64,000 nucleotides of DNA. Source: JBGSUZ01 sp963677505. Lineage in GTDB: Bacteria > Bacillota > Clostridia > Peptostreptococcales > Acidaminobacteraceae. This document shows, piece after piece, positions 26,784 through 34,764 of this stretch. Numbering within the stretch: position 1 is the first letter of the stretch; each line of letters begins with the position of its first letter. Where the stretch lies: assembly GCA_963677505.2 (NCBI GenBank), contig CAXXWB010000054.1, positions 20,076 through 84,075 on the forward strand. The letters are read 5' to 3'. Made by a program: the position numbers and the translations under genes. The notes beneath the pieces were generated by a model that did no database searches, was not told where the DNA came from, and worked only from the letters and a program-made list of their open reading frames with translations.

Positions 26784-27093
26784 ACATCTTGGCGGTAATA
26801 AAGAAATGTATTCTATGATACTTAAAGAGTATTTTGAGGAAAATCAAGGTACTGCCAAACATCTGAATCAAGCCCTTGAGGAGAACAATGTTGAAGAGGC
26901 GTTACAGATTATTCATAAGTTGAAAAGCAGTTCTGGGAGCATTGGAGCAAAAAGGCTGTATGAAACGGCAACCTTGCTTCAAGAAGTTTTAAAAGGAAAA
27001 GACTCAAGTGAAATTCAACCATTAAAGGTTAGCTTTTCTGAAATGATTGAACAAATTTTAGAAGAAATTGGTAATTTGATTGAACCTTTATAG
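26767..27093 (+). CDS. hybrid kinase fragment 3: HPt domain
   Basis: The 108-residue frame is a histidine phosphotransfer domain with IIHKLKSSSGSIGAKRL; the His in IHKLK accepts phosphate. DDGIKHLGGNKEMYSMIL is the usual HPt entry. The frame begins at an internal GTG with no binding site, as expected after a frameshift. Confidence 0.7.
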   Translation: MDDGIKHLGGNKEMYSMILKEYFEENQGTAKHLNQALEENNVEEALQIIHKLKSSSGSIGAKRLYETATLLQEVLKGKDSSEIQPLKVSFSEMIEQILEEIGNLIEPL

Positions 27094-27125
27094 GGTACAA
27101 AACAACAATAGGAGGCGTTTTCACC

Positions 27126-27524
27126 ATGACAAGAAAAATAATCATCACTGAAAAAGACTTTGAAAGATTAAGTCAGTTAATTCAAAAAGAACGAGAATTC
27201 AGTTCAGATGATAAAAGAGAGCATTTAAAAGAATTAGAACACGAATTAAAGATTGCTGAAATCGTACCAGCATCAATGATTCCTAAAGGCGTAATCACTA
27301 TGAACTCAAAAGTGCTTCTTAGAGATATGGCCTCTGGGGAAGATATGCCTTACGAATTGGTATACCCTGAAGATGCTGACCTTCTTGAAGATAAAATTTC
27401 TATTCTTGCTCCAATTGGAACCGCAGTACTGGGTTTTAAAGAGGGGAGTATTATTAACTGGAAAGTGCCTGATGGCATGATTAAATTGAAAGTTAAAAAA
27501 GTCTTATATCAACCTGAAGCCTAA
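27126..27524 (+). CDS. rnk: GreA/GreB family (Rnk-like) RNA polymerase-binding protein
   Basis: The 132-residue protein has a short N-terminal helical segment (ITEKDFERLSQLI) and a C-terminal FKBP-like domain with ELVYPEDADLLEDKISILAP followed by IGTAVLGFKEGSIINWKVP. That is the GreA/GreB C-terminal fold, and the short coiled coil fits Rnk (nucleoside diphosphate kinase regulator) rather than true GreA. Rnk-type proteins bind the RNA polymerase secondary channel. AGGAGG lies 8 bases before the ATG, 32 bases after the kinase. It may be co-transcribed with the kinase. Confidence 0.82.
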   Translation: MTRKIIITEKDFERLSQLIQKEREFSSDDKREHLKELEHELKIAEIVPASMIPKGVITMNSKVLLRDMASGEDMPYELVYPEDADLLEDKISILAPIGTAVLGFKEGSIINWKVPDGMIKLKVKKVLYQPEA

Positions 27525-27551
27525 TGATTTTCATGCATTATTAGAACAAAC

Positions 27552-27602
27552 AAAGGGGCTGTTGCAAATCTAGAAATCTAGAGGAGTAACAGCTCCTTTT
27601 TC
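27552..27602. terminator. hairpin formed by the IS left end
   Basis: GGGGCTGTTGC (27555-27565) can pair with GTAACAGCTCC (about 27586-27596) and is followed by TTTTT. Reading rightwards it is terminator-like and would stop transcripts coming from the Rnk-like gene. Confidence 0.55.
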
Positions 27603-27717
27603 GTAAATATTGATAGGTCTTATGTTGGGCTTTCTGATTGTTCGACTGTACTTTTGCTTCACCTCATATTTGGGACGCACTTAAATAAGCTTATTCTAAA
27701 TTTTACTTGCTTTAGAA

Positions 27718-29325
27718 TTAGGCTGTTTTTTTATACTCTATTATACCTGTTTGATTCTTGAGTATTTTAACGTGGAGCTTATTTAGATTCATTCCAATCG
27801 CCACTAGTGCTAGGTCGGATACAATCTTTTTCATGCCTTTATGCCTAAATCGATCATATTTCAGTCCGTCTTTTAGCTTTGAAAACATTCCCTCGGCTTG
27901 TATTGAACGATTCATTCGTTGTTTGATACCCTCTGAGGTTTTTATGTTGCGGTTGGATTCTTCCCTGTATTTTTCAAATGCGGGTGAAAACTGAAATCTT
28001 TTCGATGTACCGCCTTCTAACTTCTTACTTTTGATACACTGACTATTATAAGGACATTCAGCGCACTCAAAACAACCGTAAGAATGAAGTATATCCTTGT
28101 AGCCTGACTCGTATGTCCTTATTCTATCTTTGAGTCTCACTAACTTTTTGCCCATTTTGCAGACATAAGCGTCTACAGCTTCAAGGTAGGTCATATTTTC
28201 TCGTTTTCCGATGTCTGACTTTGATTTCTTACTTTTAGCAATCTCGTAGTTTGATGGTTTTATATATGGCTTTAATCCTTTTTTATTCAAGTAGTCATAG
28301 TTTTCAACACTTTCATAACCTGCATCCGCCACGATGTTTTCTAGATGCTTCCCATATGCAGGCCTCATCTGCTCTAAAAAAGGTTTCAAAGTATGCAGGT
28401 CGTTACTCTTCTGACTGCCCATCACTCCAACGATAAAAGCTCCACTTGAAGCTAGTTGTATGTTATAGGCGGGCTTAAGCTGACCGTTCATCATGTGATC
28501 TTCTTTCATTCGCATGAAAGTTGCGTCGTGGTCTGTTTTCGAGTAGCTATTTCGATTTCCCATGATATTTAGGTGTTCTTCATACTTTTCTAGTTTGTTA
28601 ATCACATCTTCAAAATACTCATAGTCGCGTTGATGCTGAGTTTTTCGTTTTCCTATACCATGAACAAATACGATTTTACTTTGAGTACATATATTTCGGA
28701 TGCTGTTAAAATGTCTTTTTACAGACTTCATGACATCATTCAGACTGCTGTCTTCTGGCAAGCTGAGTTCTTCAATGAGTCGCTGTACCAGTTTCATCTG
28801 GTGCTTCTCAACAGCCTTACGCCAAACAAAGGTATAGCGTCCAGAAATGGCTTCAATCTTCGTGCCATCGATATAGAAATTTTTTAGATCAACGTGTCCT
28901 TCTTGAAGCAAAATCTCAACAAACTGGGTCAATAAATCTGACGAAACCGCTTCTAAAGAATTGCGGAAACGATTGATGGTCGTGTGATCTGGTGCTTTGT
29001 TGCATTGAAGTAAAAAATGTCCTCTCGTATCATAAGTACAAAAATCTTCAATCTTTCGGCAGGAATAAACGCCTTCACTGTAACAAAATAGAAGGACTTT
29101 TAACAAGATAATTGGGTCAACAGCTGGCTTTCTTCCCAAGGTGGAGTAGGTGCATAAAATAGAACTTAAATTCATCTCCTCAACGATATTGCACACCAAC
29201 CGAACTTTACTATCTCTAGGAATATAAGTTTCCACATCAAATTGCATTTTGAGTTGCAATGTGTGATGATTCTGAGTAAAATTGATATGAGTTAGATTGT
29301 TCGTCATAAAATAATTATAACTCAC
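27718..29325 (-). CDS. IS1182 family transposase
   Basis: The 535-residue protein has the N-terminal DUF772-type domain (STLGRKPAVDPIILLKVLLF), the DDE catalytic core (YIDGTKIEAISGRYTF with the first Asp; ADAGYES with the second), a zinc-like cysteine set (CFECAECPYNSQC) and the C-terminal SIQAEGMFSKLKDG that supplies the Glu. Length and order match IS1182. The frame is intact, so the element may be active. Two later in-frame ATGs near the start leave a few residues uncertain. Confidence 0.92.
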   Translation of the reverse strand: MSYNYFMTNNLTHINFTQNHHTLQLKMQFDVETYIPRDSKVRLVCNIVEEMNLSSILCTYSTLGRKPAVDPIILLKVLLFCYSEGVYSCRKIEDFCTYDTRGHFLLQCNKAPDHTTINRFRNSLEAVSSDLLTQFVEILLQEGHVDLKNFYIDGTKIEAISGRYTFVWRKAVEKHQMKLVQRLIEELSLPEDSSLNDVMKSVKRHFNSIRNICTQSKIVFVHGIGKRKTQHQRDYEYFEDVINKLEKYEEHLNIMGNRNSYSKTDHDATFMRMKEDHMMNGQLKPAYNIQLASSGAFIVGVMGSQKSNDLHTLKPFLEQMRPAYGKHLENIVADAGYESVENYDYLNKKGLKPYIKPSNYEIAKSKKSKSDIGKRENMTYLEAVDAYVCKMGKKLVRLKDRIRTYESGYKDILHSYGCFECAECPYNSQCIKSKKLEGGTSKRFQFSPAFEKYREESNRNIKTSEGIKQRMNRSIQAEGMFSKLKDGLKYDRFRHKGMKKIVSDLALVAIGMNLNKLHVKILKNQTGIIEYKKTA

Positions 29326-29368
29326 CAGAGCTGGCTCTTCGAGCCAGTTCTAAACATTTATAGAATAA

Positions 29369-29410
29369 AAATGACCTGTGACAAATCAAATGATTTGCTA
29401 CAGGTCATTT
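29369..29410. terminator. long hairpin at the IS right end, upstream of the transposase
   Basis: AAATGACCTGT...CAAATCA pairs with TGATTTG...ACAGGTCATTT over 42 bases, with only a 2-base internal mismatch. Being upstream of the transposase, it probably stops or masks transcription entering from outside the element, a known way for IS elements to limit transposition. Confidence 0.6.
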
Positions 29411-29455
29411 CTTATTGGGGGCTATTTTGCAACAGCCCCTTTTCTAGTGCTGTAT

Positions 29456-30565
29456 TTACTTAATTGGTGGGGCGCTGGAAGCTTCTCTGAGAATAAGCCT
29501 GTCCATATCTTTGTCCTTCTGCCTTTTCCAGGAGTGAAGAACAAGAGCCAGTGTAACGACACCATAAGAAATGAACATTCTAAAATATTCACCTAACATG
29601 GCAGAGCCAGTAATCGTTTTACCCGCAATCGGCATGACGATAAACATCAAGTGGAAGAGGGCAGTACCAACGATTGCATTTGGGATAGTCGCTTTGCTGA
29701 CGGTCGCACCGCCGACAAGAAGGGCTGCTGCAGCAAAGAGTGCTGCTTGATCCGCACCATTATAAGTATTCAGCGTACCGATATTTTGCAAATAAATGAT
29801 TTGACCATAACTTGCTAGAACTGTAGAAATCATAATGGATTGAATTCTTGTTTTCTCAACAGGAATCCCTGCAGTACCAGAAACGTGCATGTCCATACCA
29901 ACAGCTCTCATATCTTGACCAAGCTTAGTCTTTTTGAACCAAACGGTGAAAAGACAGATTAATCCGATAATCATGAATGTACCGATTGGAATGCTTATCT
30001 TATCGATTTTGAGCATCCATAGGTTATCAAATCCTTTTGCAACACCTAAGTTAAGTGCGTTACGAACGCCGTAACCTCTTGAAAGAAGCATGCCGGCACT
30101 TTTGAATGGGATCAGAGACCCACAGATGAATAGCAAAAAGAATTGGTAAATACCGGCTATAAATAGACCGAGCATCATTGAAGTAATCATTTCTCGACCT
30201 TTGGCACGGTTAAGAACAAGACCACCAAAATAGCCGAGCAACATGGCGATTGGTGTAGCCACTAAAGCTGCCAAGAGAAGACCTGGAGCGCCTTTTACAC
30301 CCCAATCCGTAATGAAAATTAAGCCAAGTTGACCTGCCATAGCGCCTAGAACCATACCAAAGTTGATACCCATTCCCGCCATGACTGGGAGGAGGAGCGC
30401 CAATACCAAGAACGAGTTTCTTACAAGTCTTGTAATGACCTGATCTATTAGGAAATTTCCTGAATAGTGAGAAAGTGGAATGGCTATGATGCTGATAATT
30501 AAGAACATCAGCGGCACAACGCTACCTGTCAGCAGACGGCTGATTTGTCGTTTATCCATTTTCAT
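29456..30565 (-). CDS. ABC transporter permease, BPD_transp_2 family
   Basis: The 369-residue membrane protein has about 9-10 helices. VLALLLPVMAGMGINFGMVL and FAAAALLVGGATVSKATI match the permeases of sugar/nucleoside-type importers (RbsC superfamily). It is the last gene of the DUF3798 transporter operon; GAGGTAG precedes the start. It forms a heterodimer with the permease encoded upstream. The IS element lies 13 bases past its stop. Confidence 0.88.
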   Translation of the reverse strand: MKMDKRQISRLLTGSVVPLMFLIISIIAIPLSHYSGNFLIDQVITRLVRNSFLVLALLLPVMAGMGINFGMVLGAMAGQLGLIFITDWGVKGAPGLLLAALVATPIAMLLGYFGGLVLNRAKGREMITSMMLGLFIAGIYQFFLLFICGSLIPFKSAGMLLSRGYGVRNALNLGVAKGFDNLWMLKIDKISIPIGTFMIIGLICLFTVWFKKTKLGQDMRAVGMDMHVSGTAGIPVEKTRIQSIMISTVLASYGQIIYLQNIGTLNTYNGADQAALFAAAALLVGGATVSKATIPNAIVGTALFHLMFIVMPIAGKTITGSAMLGEYFRMFISYGVVTLALVLHSWKRQKDKDMDRLILREASSAPPIK

Positions 30566-30568
30566 AGG

Positions 30569-31603
30569 CTACCTCGCTTTCCGTGTCAACGCATATACAA
30601 TCATTCCGTTTGACACAATACTTCTGATGATTTCTGAAACGTCGATTTGAATGGCGCTATTGATAACTGAAGGCGTCATAGTCAGAATGCCTTGGAACAG
30701 GAAAGTTCCAATGATAACGTTTGTGATAGAAGCCTTATTCACCGAGGCACCGCCCAGAAGAACCGCTGCGACCGAAGGGAAGACGAAGGCAAGTGGCGAA
30801 TTGTACATTTGAACAAAGCCAAAACTTTGCTGATAGACCACCATGCCAACGGCAGCTATCATTGTAGAAAGAATAACAGAAACCGTACGCATTTTATCAA
30901 TGCTAATGCCTGAAGCTCTTGCGAAATCTGGATTAGAACCTACAGCAGTCATGGCAGTTCCCGTTTTAGTTTTAAAGAACAGCCAGACGAGGAAAGCCAT
31001 AATGGCAAAGGCGATTAACATCCCTGTAGGAATAATAAGATACTTGGATACATGGATTTTTAGAAAATCACTGAGGGTTCGTGCCCAATAGTCTTCGATG
31101 CTTATGGTAACGCGAAGCCCTTCGCCTTTAAAACCCTGAACACTTGAAGGATTGCTAAAGGGTAAGATCAGCCACATCATATTCATGAAGAATACAAAAG
31201 AGAAGCCCACATAGGTTGCAATAATCATTTCATCGCCTTTGACTCGGTTTAGTAAAAGTCCGTAGAAGAATCCGAAGATTGCTGCGAATACCAAACCGAC
31301 CAAAATAGCGGACATAATACCAAGAAAACCAGTTAAATGAAACTCTAGGCTCACTATAGCGCCAATCATACCAGCAACTAAACCTACTGGAATACCAAAG
31401 TTAAGACCACAACCAGACTGAATCATAGGAACCATAGAGAGGACCATAATAGCGCTCATACCAAAGCGAACCACAACGTCATTGACAGATGTGTCTAACC
31501 GAACACCGAAGAAAGGTGCTACAATGAATAGTGTTAATAGGAAAAGCCCGATGATGATGCGGGGCCATCCAAAATTCTTGATAAAGCCATTTAGCGCAAC
31601 CAT
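30569..31603 (-). CDS. ABC transporter permease, BPD_transp_2 family
   Basis: The 344-residue membrane protein has about 9-10 helices with MIQSGCGLNFGIPVGLVAGM and SVAAVLLGGASVNKASITNV, parallel to the motifs of the second permease. The start ATG overlaps the end of the ATPase gene by 13 bases, and only 3 bases separate it from the next permease gene, so translation is coupled. Confidence 0.9.
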   Translation of the reverse strand: MVALNGFIKNFGWPRIIIGLFLLTLFIVAPFFGVRLDTSVNDVVVRFGMSAIMVLSMVPMIQSGCGLNFGIPVGLVAGMIGAIVSLEFHLTGFLGIMSAILVGLVFAAIFGFFYGLLLNRVKGDEMIIATYVGFSFVFFMNMMWLILPFSNPSSVQGFKGEGLRVTISIEDYWARTLSDFLKIHVSKYLIIPTGMLIAFAIMAFLVWLFFKTKTGTAMTAVGSNPDFARASGISIDKMRTVSVILSTMIAAVGMVVYQQSFGFVQMYNSPLAFVFPSVAAVLLGGASVNKASITNVIIGTFLFQGILTMTPSVINSAIQIDVSEIIRSIVSNGMIVYALTRKAR

Positions 31604-33222
31604 TGTTTTTCACCTTCTTCATTCATGATATATTCACCAGCCATCAAAAGACCAAATTCAGCAATTTCGGTGTCTGGTGGCAAAATACCATATATTTTCC
31701 CTTCGCAGACAATGGCAATGCGATCGCTGATGGATCTGAGCTCTTCTAATTCTGAAGAGATGATGACAACGGTCGTATTATTTTCTTTGTTATACCGCTT
31801 AAGGGACTCCAAAACTAACTGTTTTGCCCCTACGTCAATGCCTCTGGTAGGTTCTGAGACAAACAAAAGGCTTGGTTCGGTGGCAAAGGCTTTTGCGAGA
31901 CAAACCTTTTGCTGATTACCACCTGAAAGATTTCTGGCCAGCTGTTTAGAATTGGTACATTTAATTTCTAACGATTGGATATACTCATCTGCGCAAGCCT
32001 TCATAGCTTTTTCATCTCTAAGTTTGATAAGACCGCCAAAATAAGTTTTTAAGAATTTTTCTTTTACCTGCATAGCATTAAAGGCAATATTCCATTCAAT
32101 CGGTTCATCGAGGAGAAGACCAACGCCTCTTCGATCTTCAGATACAAAGGCAATTCCTCTGTCAAGGGCGGTTAAGGTGTTGTTGAGAGGTAGTGGTTTG
32201 TTTTCAAATATGAGTTCACCACCAGAAGGGAAGAGGCCCATGATACCATTTGGTATGCCCAATTTACCTTGACCTGCCAAACCGCCAATACCTAAAATTT
32301 CACCTCGTCTGACCTTTAATGAAACATTTTTAATGGTTTCGCCAGGCATATCGACCCAAAGGTTCTTTGCTTCAAAGATAATGTCATTATCAGCTTGTGA
32401 TGAAGCTCTTGAAACGTGTTCAGCGGGAGTCTCTTCGCTGACTTCTCTGCCAACCATCCATTCGGCAATCTGTCTCACGTTTGTACCTTCTGTAGGCTGT
32501 TCAACCACAACGACACCATCTCTTAAGACGACAATTGTGTCGCATACAGAAGTGATTTCATGTAGTCTGTGGGAAATAAAAATAATAGAAACGCCCAATG
32601 AGGCCAGTCTTTTCATAGATTGAAGCAAAATTTCCGCTTCTGTTTCCGTTAAAACAGCAGTTGGTTCGTCTAGGACTATTAATTTGACTTGATCTCTGTC
32701 GATTTCTCTGGCAATTTCAATAAATTGTTTATGACCCACGGGCATTTCCGAAACCAGTGTATCAATGTCTAATTTAACGCCTAGGGTATCCACAGCACCT
32801 TGAGCACTTTTTCTAATGGCAGGCATATCAACTGTATCAAGACGCTTACCAAGTACTTTTGAAAGAACGCTTTGCTTCGTTTTTTCCATGTTGAGCAAAA
32901 TATTTTCTGCTACTGTAAAACCAGGAATCAAAGAGAATTCTTGATGAACCATACCGATACCAGCAGCTAATGCTTGAACTGGATCACTAAAATTGATTTT
33001 TTGACCATCTAAATAAATATTACCTTCATAACCACCCGTCTCGGCAATGACAGTCATTCCGAAAAGAATTTTCATAAGTGTAGACTTTCCAGCCCCATTT
33101 TCGCCTACAAGTCCTAGAATTTTTCCCTTTTCTAGGGTAAAGGATACGTCTCGAAGGACTCTGTTGCCATCATATTCTTTTCCAACTTGTTCTACTCTAA
33201 GCAGTGCATTTTCTAAAGCCAA
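31591..33222 (-). CDS. sugar-type ABC transporter ATP-binding protein, two domains
   Basis: The 543-residue protein has two ABC domains: Walker A GENGAGKST (about residues 40-48) and VLDEPTAVLTE in the first; GLAGQGKLG, LSGGNQQKVCLAKAF and SEPTRGIDVGAK in the second. In the second domain the Walker B ends in SEP instead of DEP. This is the RbsA/MglA arrangement. The start is TTG 33222 with AAGGGGTG 7 bases upstream. It drives import through the two permeases downstream. Confidence 0.92.
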   Translation of the reverse strand: MALENALLRVEQVGKEYDGNRVLRDVSFTLEKGKILGLVGENGAGKSTLMKILFGMTVIAETGGYEGNIYLDGQKINFSDPVQALAAGIGMVHQEFSLIPGFTVAENILLNMEKTKQSVLSKVLGKRLDTVDMPAIRKSAQGAVDTLGVKLDIDTLVSEMPVGHKQFIEIAREIDRDQVKLIVLDEPTAVLTETEAEILLQSMKRLASLGVSIIFISHRLHEITSVCDTIVVLRDGVVVVEQPTEGTNVRQIAEWMVGREVSEETPAEHVSRASSQADNDIIFEAKNLWVDMPGETIKNVSLKVRRGEILGIGGLAGQGKLGIPNGIMGLFPSGGELIFENKPLPLNNTLTALDRGIAFVSEDRRGVGLLLDEPIEWNIAFNAMQVKEKFLKTYFGGLIKLRDEKAMKACADEYIQSLEIKCTNSKQLARNLSGGNQQKVCLAKAFATEPSLLFVSEPTRGIDVGAKQLVLESLKRYNKENNTTVVIISSELEELRSISDRIAIVCEGKIYGILPPDTEIAEFGLLMAGEYIMNEEGEKQWLR

Positions 33223-33261
33223 TCCCTTTCACCCCTTAATGTCTGTATAGAAGTCAAATAT

Positions 33262-33289
33262 ATGAGAACGGCCTTACGGCCGTTCTCAT
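33262..33289 (-). other. intercistronic hairpin
   Basis: A perfect 12-bp stem (ATGAGAACGGCC with its complement, loop TTAC) sits between the binding-protein gene and the ATPase gene. No U-run follows on the minus strand, so it is more likely a 3'-end stabiliser of the binding-protein mRNA than a terminator. Confidence 0.65.
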
Positions 33290-33304
33290 GTCTGCTGAGG
33301 TTAA

Positions 33305-34522
33305 CTATTTAATGCTCTTATATTTTTCTGGAACCACTTCTTTGGTGTTGCCAAGGTAACCTTGTCCAAAGATGTAAGTATCTTGGTAAACCATAATGTG
33401 GTTTGCTATTTCAGCGCCGCTTACACGGTCAAGGTAAAGTGAACCGTTCCATTCTGCGCCTGGTGTATACTCAGCAAAAGCTTTTAGTAAATCGTCTTTA
33501 GAACCTTTTTGCATAGTGCCTTCTACAACTTGTTTGCCATACTCAGTAAGTGCTTCTGTTGCAGAGTAACCATAAGAATAAGCCCATGTACCCATTCTCT
33601 TAGCACCGCCGTTAGCAACGACAGTTTCTTCAACTTTTTTAAGGATTGCAGGCCAATCACCAGCTTCAGCTTTAAGATCAATACCAAAGGCACCAGGGTA
33701 ACCCATGATAGGTGATGGAAGATCTGGTTCTACAAAGATAGCGCCAAGTTCAGCAACTCTTTTTAGAAGTGGTTCAGTTTGTGCATCGTTTGTACAGAAG
33801 AAAGCAGTATCTTTGCCGTATTTTTCTACCCATGCAGGCATTTTTTCAAGAATGAATTGTTGTGCTCCTGGTACGCCAACATCGCTCATTGGATCTGGAG
33901 CTGTTTCGAATACAAATTTGATACCAAGGTCTTTACAAGCTTCTTCCATAATATTTCTTCTAAGTGAAAGGAGTTCGATACTCATATGTCTTGGGAAAGA
34001 AATATGAACGAATGTTTTAGCACCCATTTTTTTAGCTGCGAGAATCATTAAATAGCCACGGTTGATGTTATCAGGGTCAACAACCATATCCGCAGCAGCT
34101 TCAATCATTGCAGTATCTTCTTGAGAAGAGTTTGCTAATAAAAGAATGTCGGGATTTTTTTCTCTGATTTGTTGGAAAGCTGCAACGGTTCCAGGGATAG
34201 CTTGATTGACTACGATAACTTTCATATCTGGGTCGTCAGATAAACCAACGATTTGAGCAATAGTTGTTTCTTGCTCTTGCATAAAGTTATCAGGGTATGT
34301 AACGTGAGTAATCATACCGCCGTCTGAAGAATTACCATATTTGGCAATCATCGCTTCAGCACCACGAAGTTCATCTTCGCCTTGTGATACGGTACCTGTA
34401 ACAATACCAATGTGGAACTTAGCTGCTTCTGTTTTTGTAGCTGCAGGAGCATTTGAAGAACAACCGATTAAGCCAAATGCCATGACAAAGCTTAACCCAA
34501 GTGCAATACCTCTTTTGATCAT
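33305..34522 (-). CDS. DUF3798 substrate-binding lipoprotein
   Basis: The 405-residue lipoprotein has the lipobox GLIGC (Cys about residue 21) and a periplasmic-binding-like body: HIGIVTGTVSQGEDELRGAE, VIVVNQAIPGTVAAFQQIRE and AADMVVDPDNINRGYLM. These match DUF3798 proteins, which have a type-1 binding-protein fold and unknown ligand. It is the first gene of a four-gene ABC operon. AAGGGGG precedes the start. Its position and its high-biased codons support a role as the abundant receptor of the importer. Confidence 0.88.
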   Translation of the reverse strand: MIKRGIALGLSFVMAFGLIGCSSNAPAATKTEAAKFHIGIVTGTVSQGEDELRGAEAMIAKYGNSSDGGMITHVTYPDNFMQEQETTIAQIVGLSDDPDMKVIVVNQAIPGTVAAFQQIREKNPDILLLANSSQEDTAMIEAAADMVVDPDNINRGYLMILAAKKMGAKTFVHISFPRHMSIELLSLRRNIMEEACKDLGIKFVFETAPDPMSDVGVPGAQQFILEKMPAWVEKYGKDTAFFCTNDAQTEPLLKRVAELGAIFVEPDLPSPIMGYPGAFGIDLKAEAGDWPAILKKVEETVVANGGAKRMGTWAYSYGYSATEALTEYGKQVVEGTMQKGSKDDLLKAFAEYTPGAEWNGSLYLDRVSGAEIANHIMVYQDTYIFGQGYLGNTKEVVPEKYKSIK

Positions 34523-34620
34523 TTAATTTCCCCCTTTTGTAGTGGTGTTGAATTTTTGCAACTTTGATAAAGTGATGTGTTTCAAAATTACACAATCAAT
34601 TATCAGAATTGCATAAATAT

Positions 34621-34642
34621 TAGAATTCTTCAAAAAATTCTA
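34621..34642. promoter_or_regulatory. inverted repeat between divergent genes
   Basis: TAGAATT (34621-34627) and AATTCTA (34636-34642) form a dyad with 8 bases between, in the shared upstream region of the DUF3798 operon and hflX. It is a candidate operator only; AT-rich dyads arise easily by chance. Confidence 0.3.
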
Positions 34643-34764
34643 GAATCCTTTTTTAGCGAACGATAAAAATTATAATATATAGGATTTTATTTTCTGTTTG
34701 GCAATTGCTAAAAAAAGAAAAATGTGGTATGTGTTTTATAACGTCAAAGAGTATAGAGGTCAAC

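Larger units (their letters stand above)
24107..27093 (+). pseudogene. SBP-type hybrid sensor histidine kinase, split by two +1 frameshifts
   Basis: Removing one A from an eight-A run at 25890-25897 and one base from AATTTT near 26757-26762 gives a single 994-residue protein. The order is N-terminal membrane helix, SBP_bac_3 amino-acid-binding-like sensor (IHLGVDPQFIPYEF), membrane helix, coiled coil, HisKA, HATPase_c, REC1, REC2 and HPt. The same layout as the kinase at 16871, but with a periplasmic binding domain built in. Start ATG 24107 follows GGGAGTG. Both lesions are insertions in homopolymers, the classic sequencing-error type, yet slippage-based phase variation is possible. Confidence 0.85.
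27552..29442 (-). mobile_element. IS1182-type insertion sequence, intact
   Basis: The element is bounded by 17-bp perfect inverted repeats (AAAGGGGCTGTTGCAAA at 27552-27568, its complement at 29426-29442) and carries one transposase gene. No target duplication is visible. It lies between the convergent Rnk-like gene and an ABC permease gene, 13 bases after the permease stop, so no gene is broken. Hairpins lie at both ends. Confidence 0.85.

Noticed and set aside
27758..28887. Three plus-strand open frames inside the IS element
   Set aside because: They lie entirely opposite the intact transposase gene, have no ribosome binding sites and read as antisense of its conserved motifs.
29369..29410. 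Long hairpin as a chromosomal terminator of the ABC operon
   Set aside because: It lies inside the IS element boundaries, so it belongs to the element.
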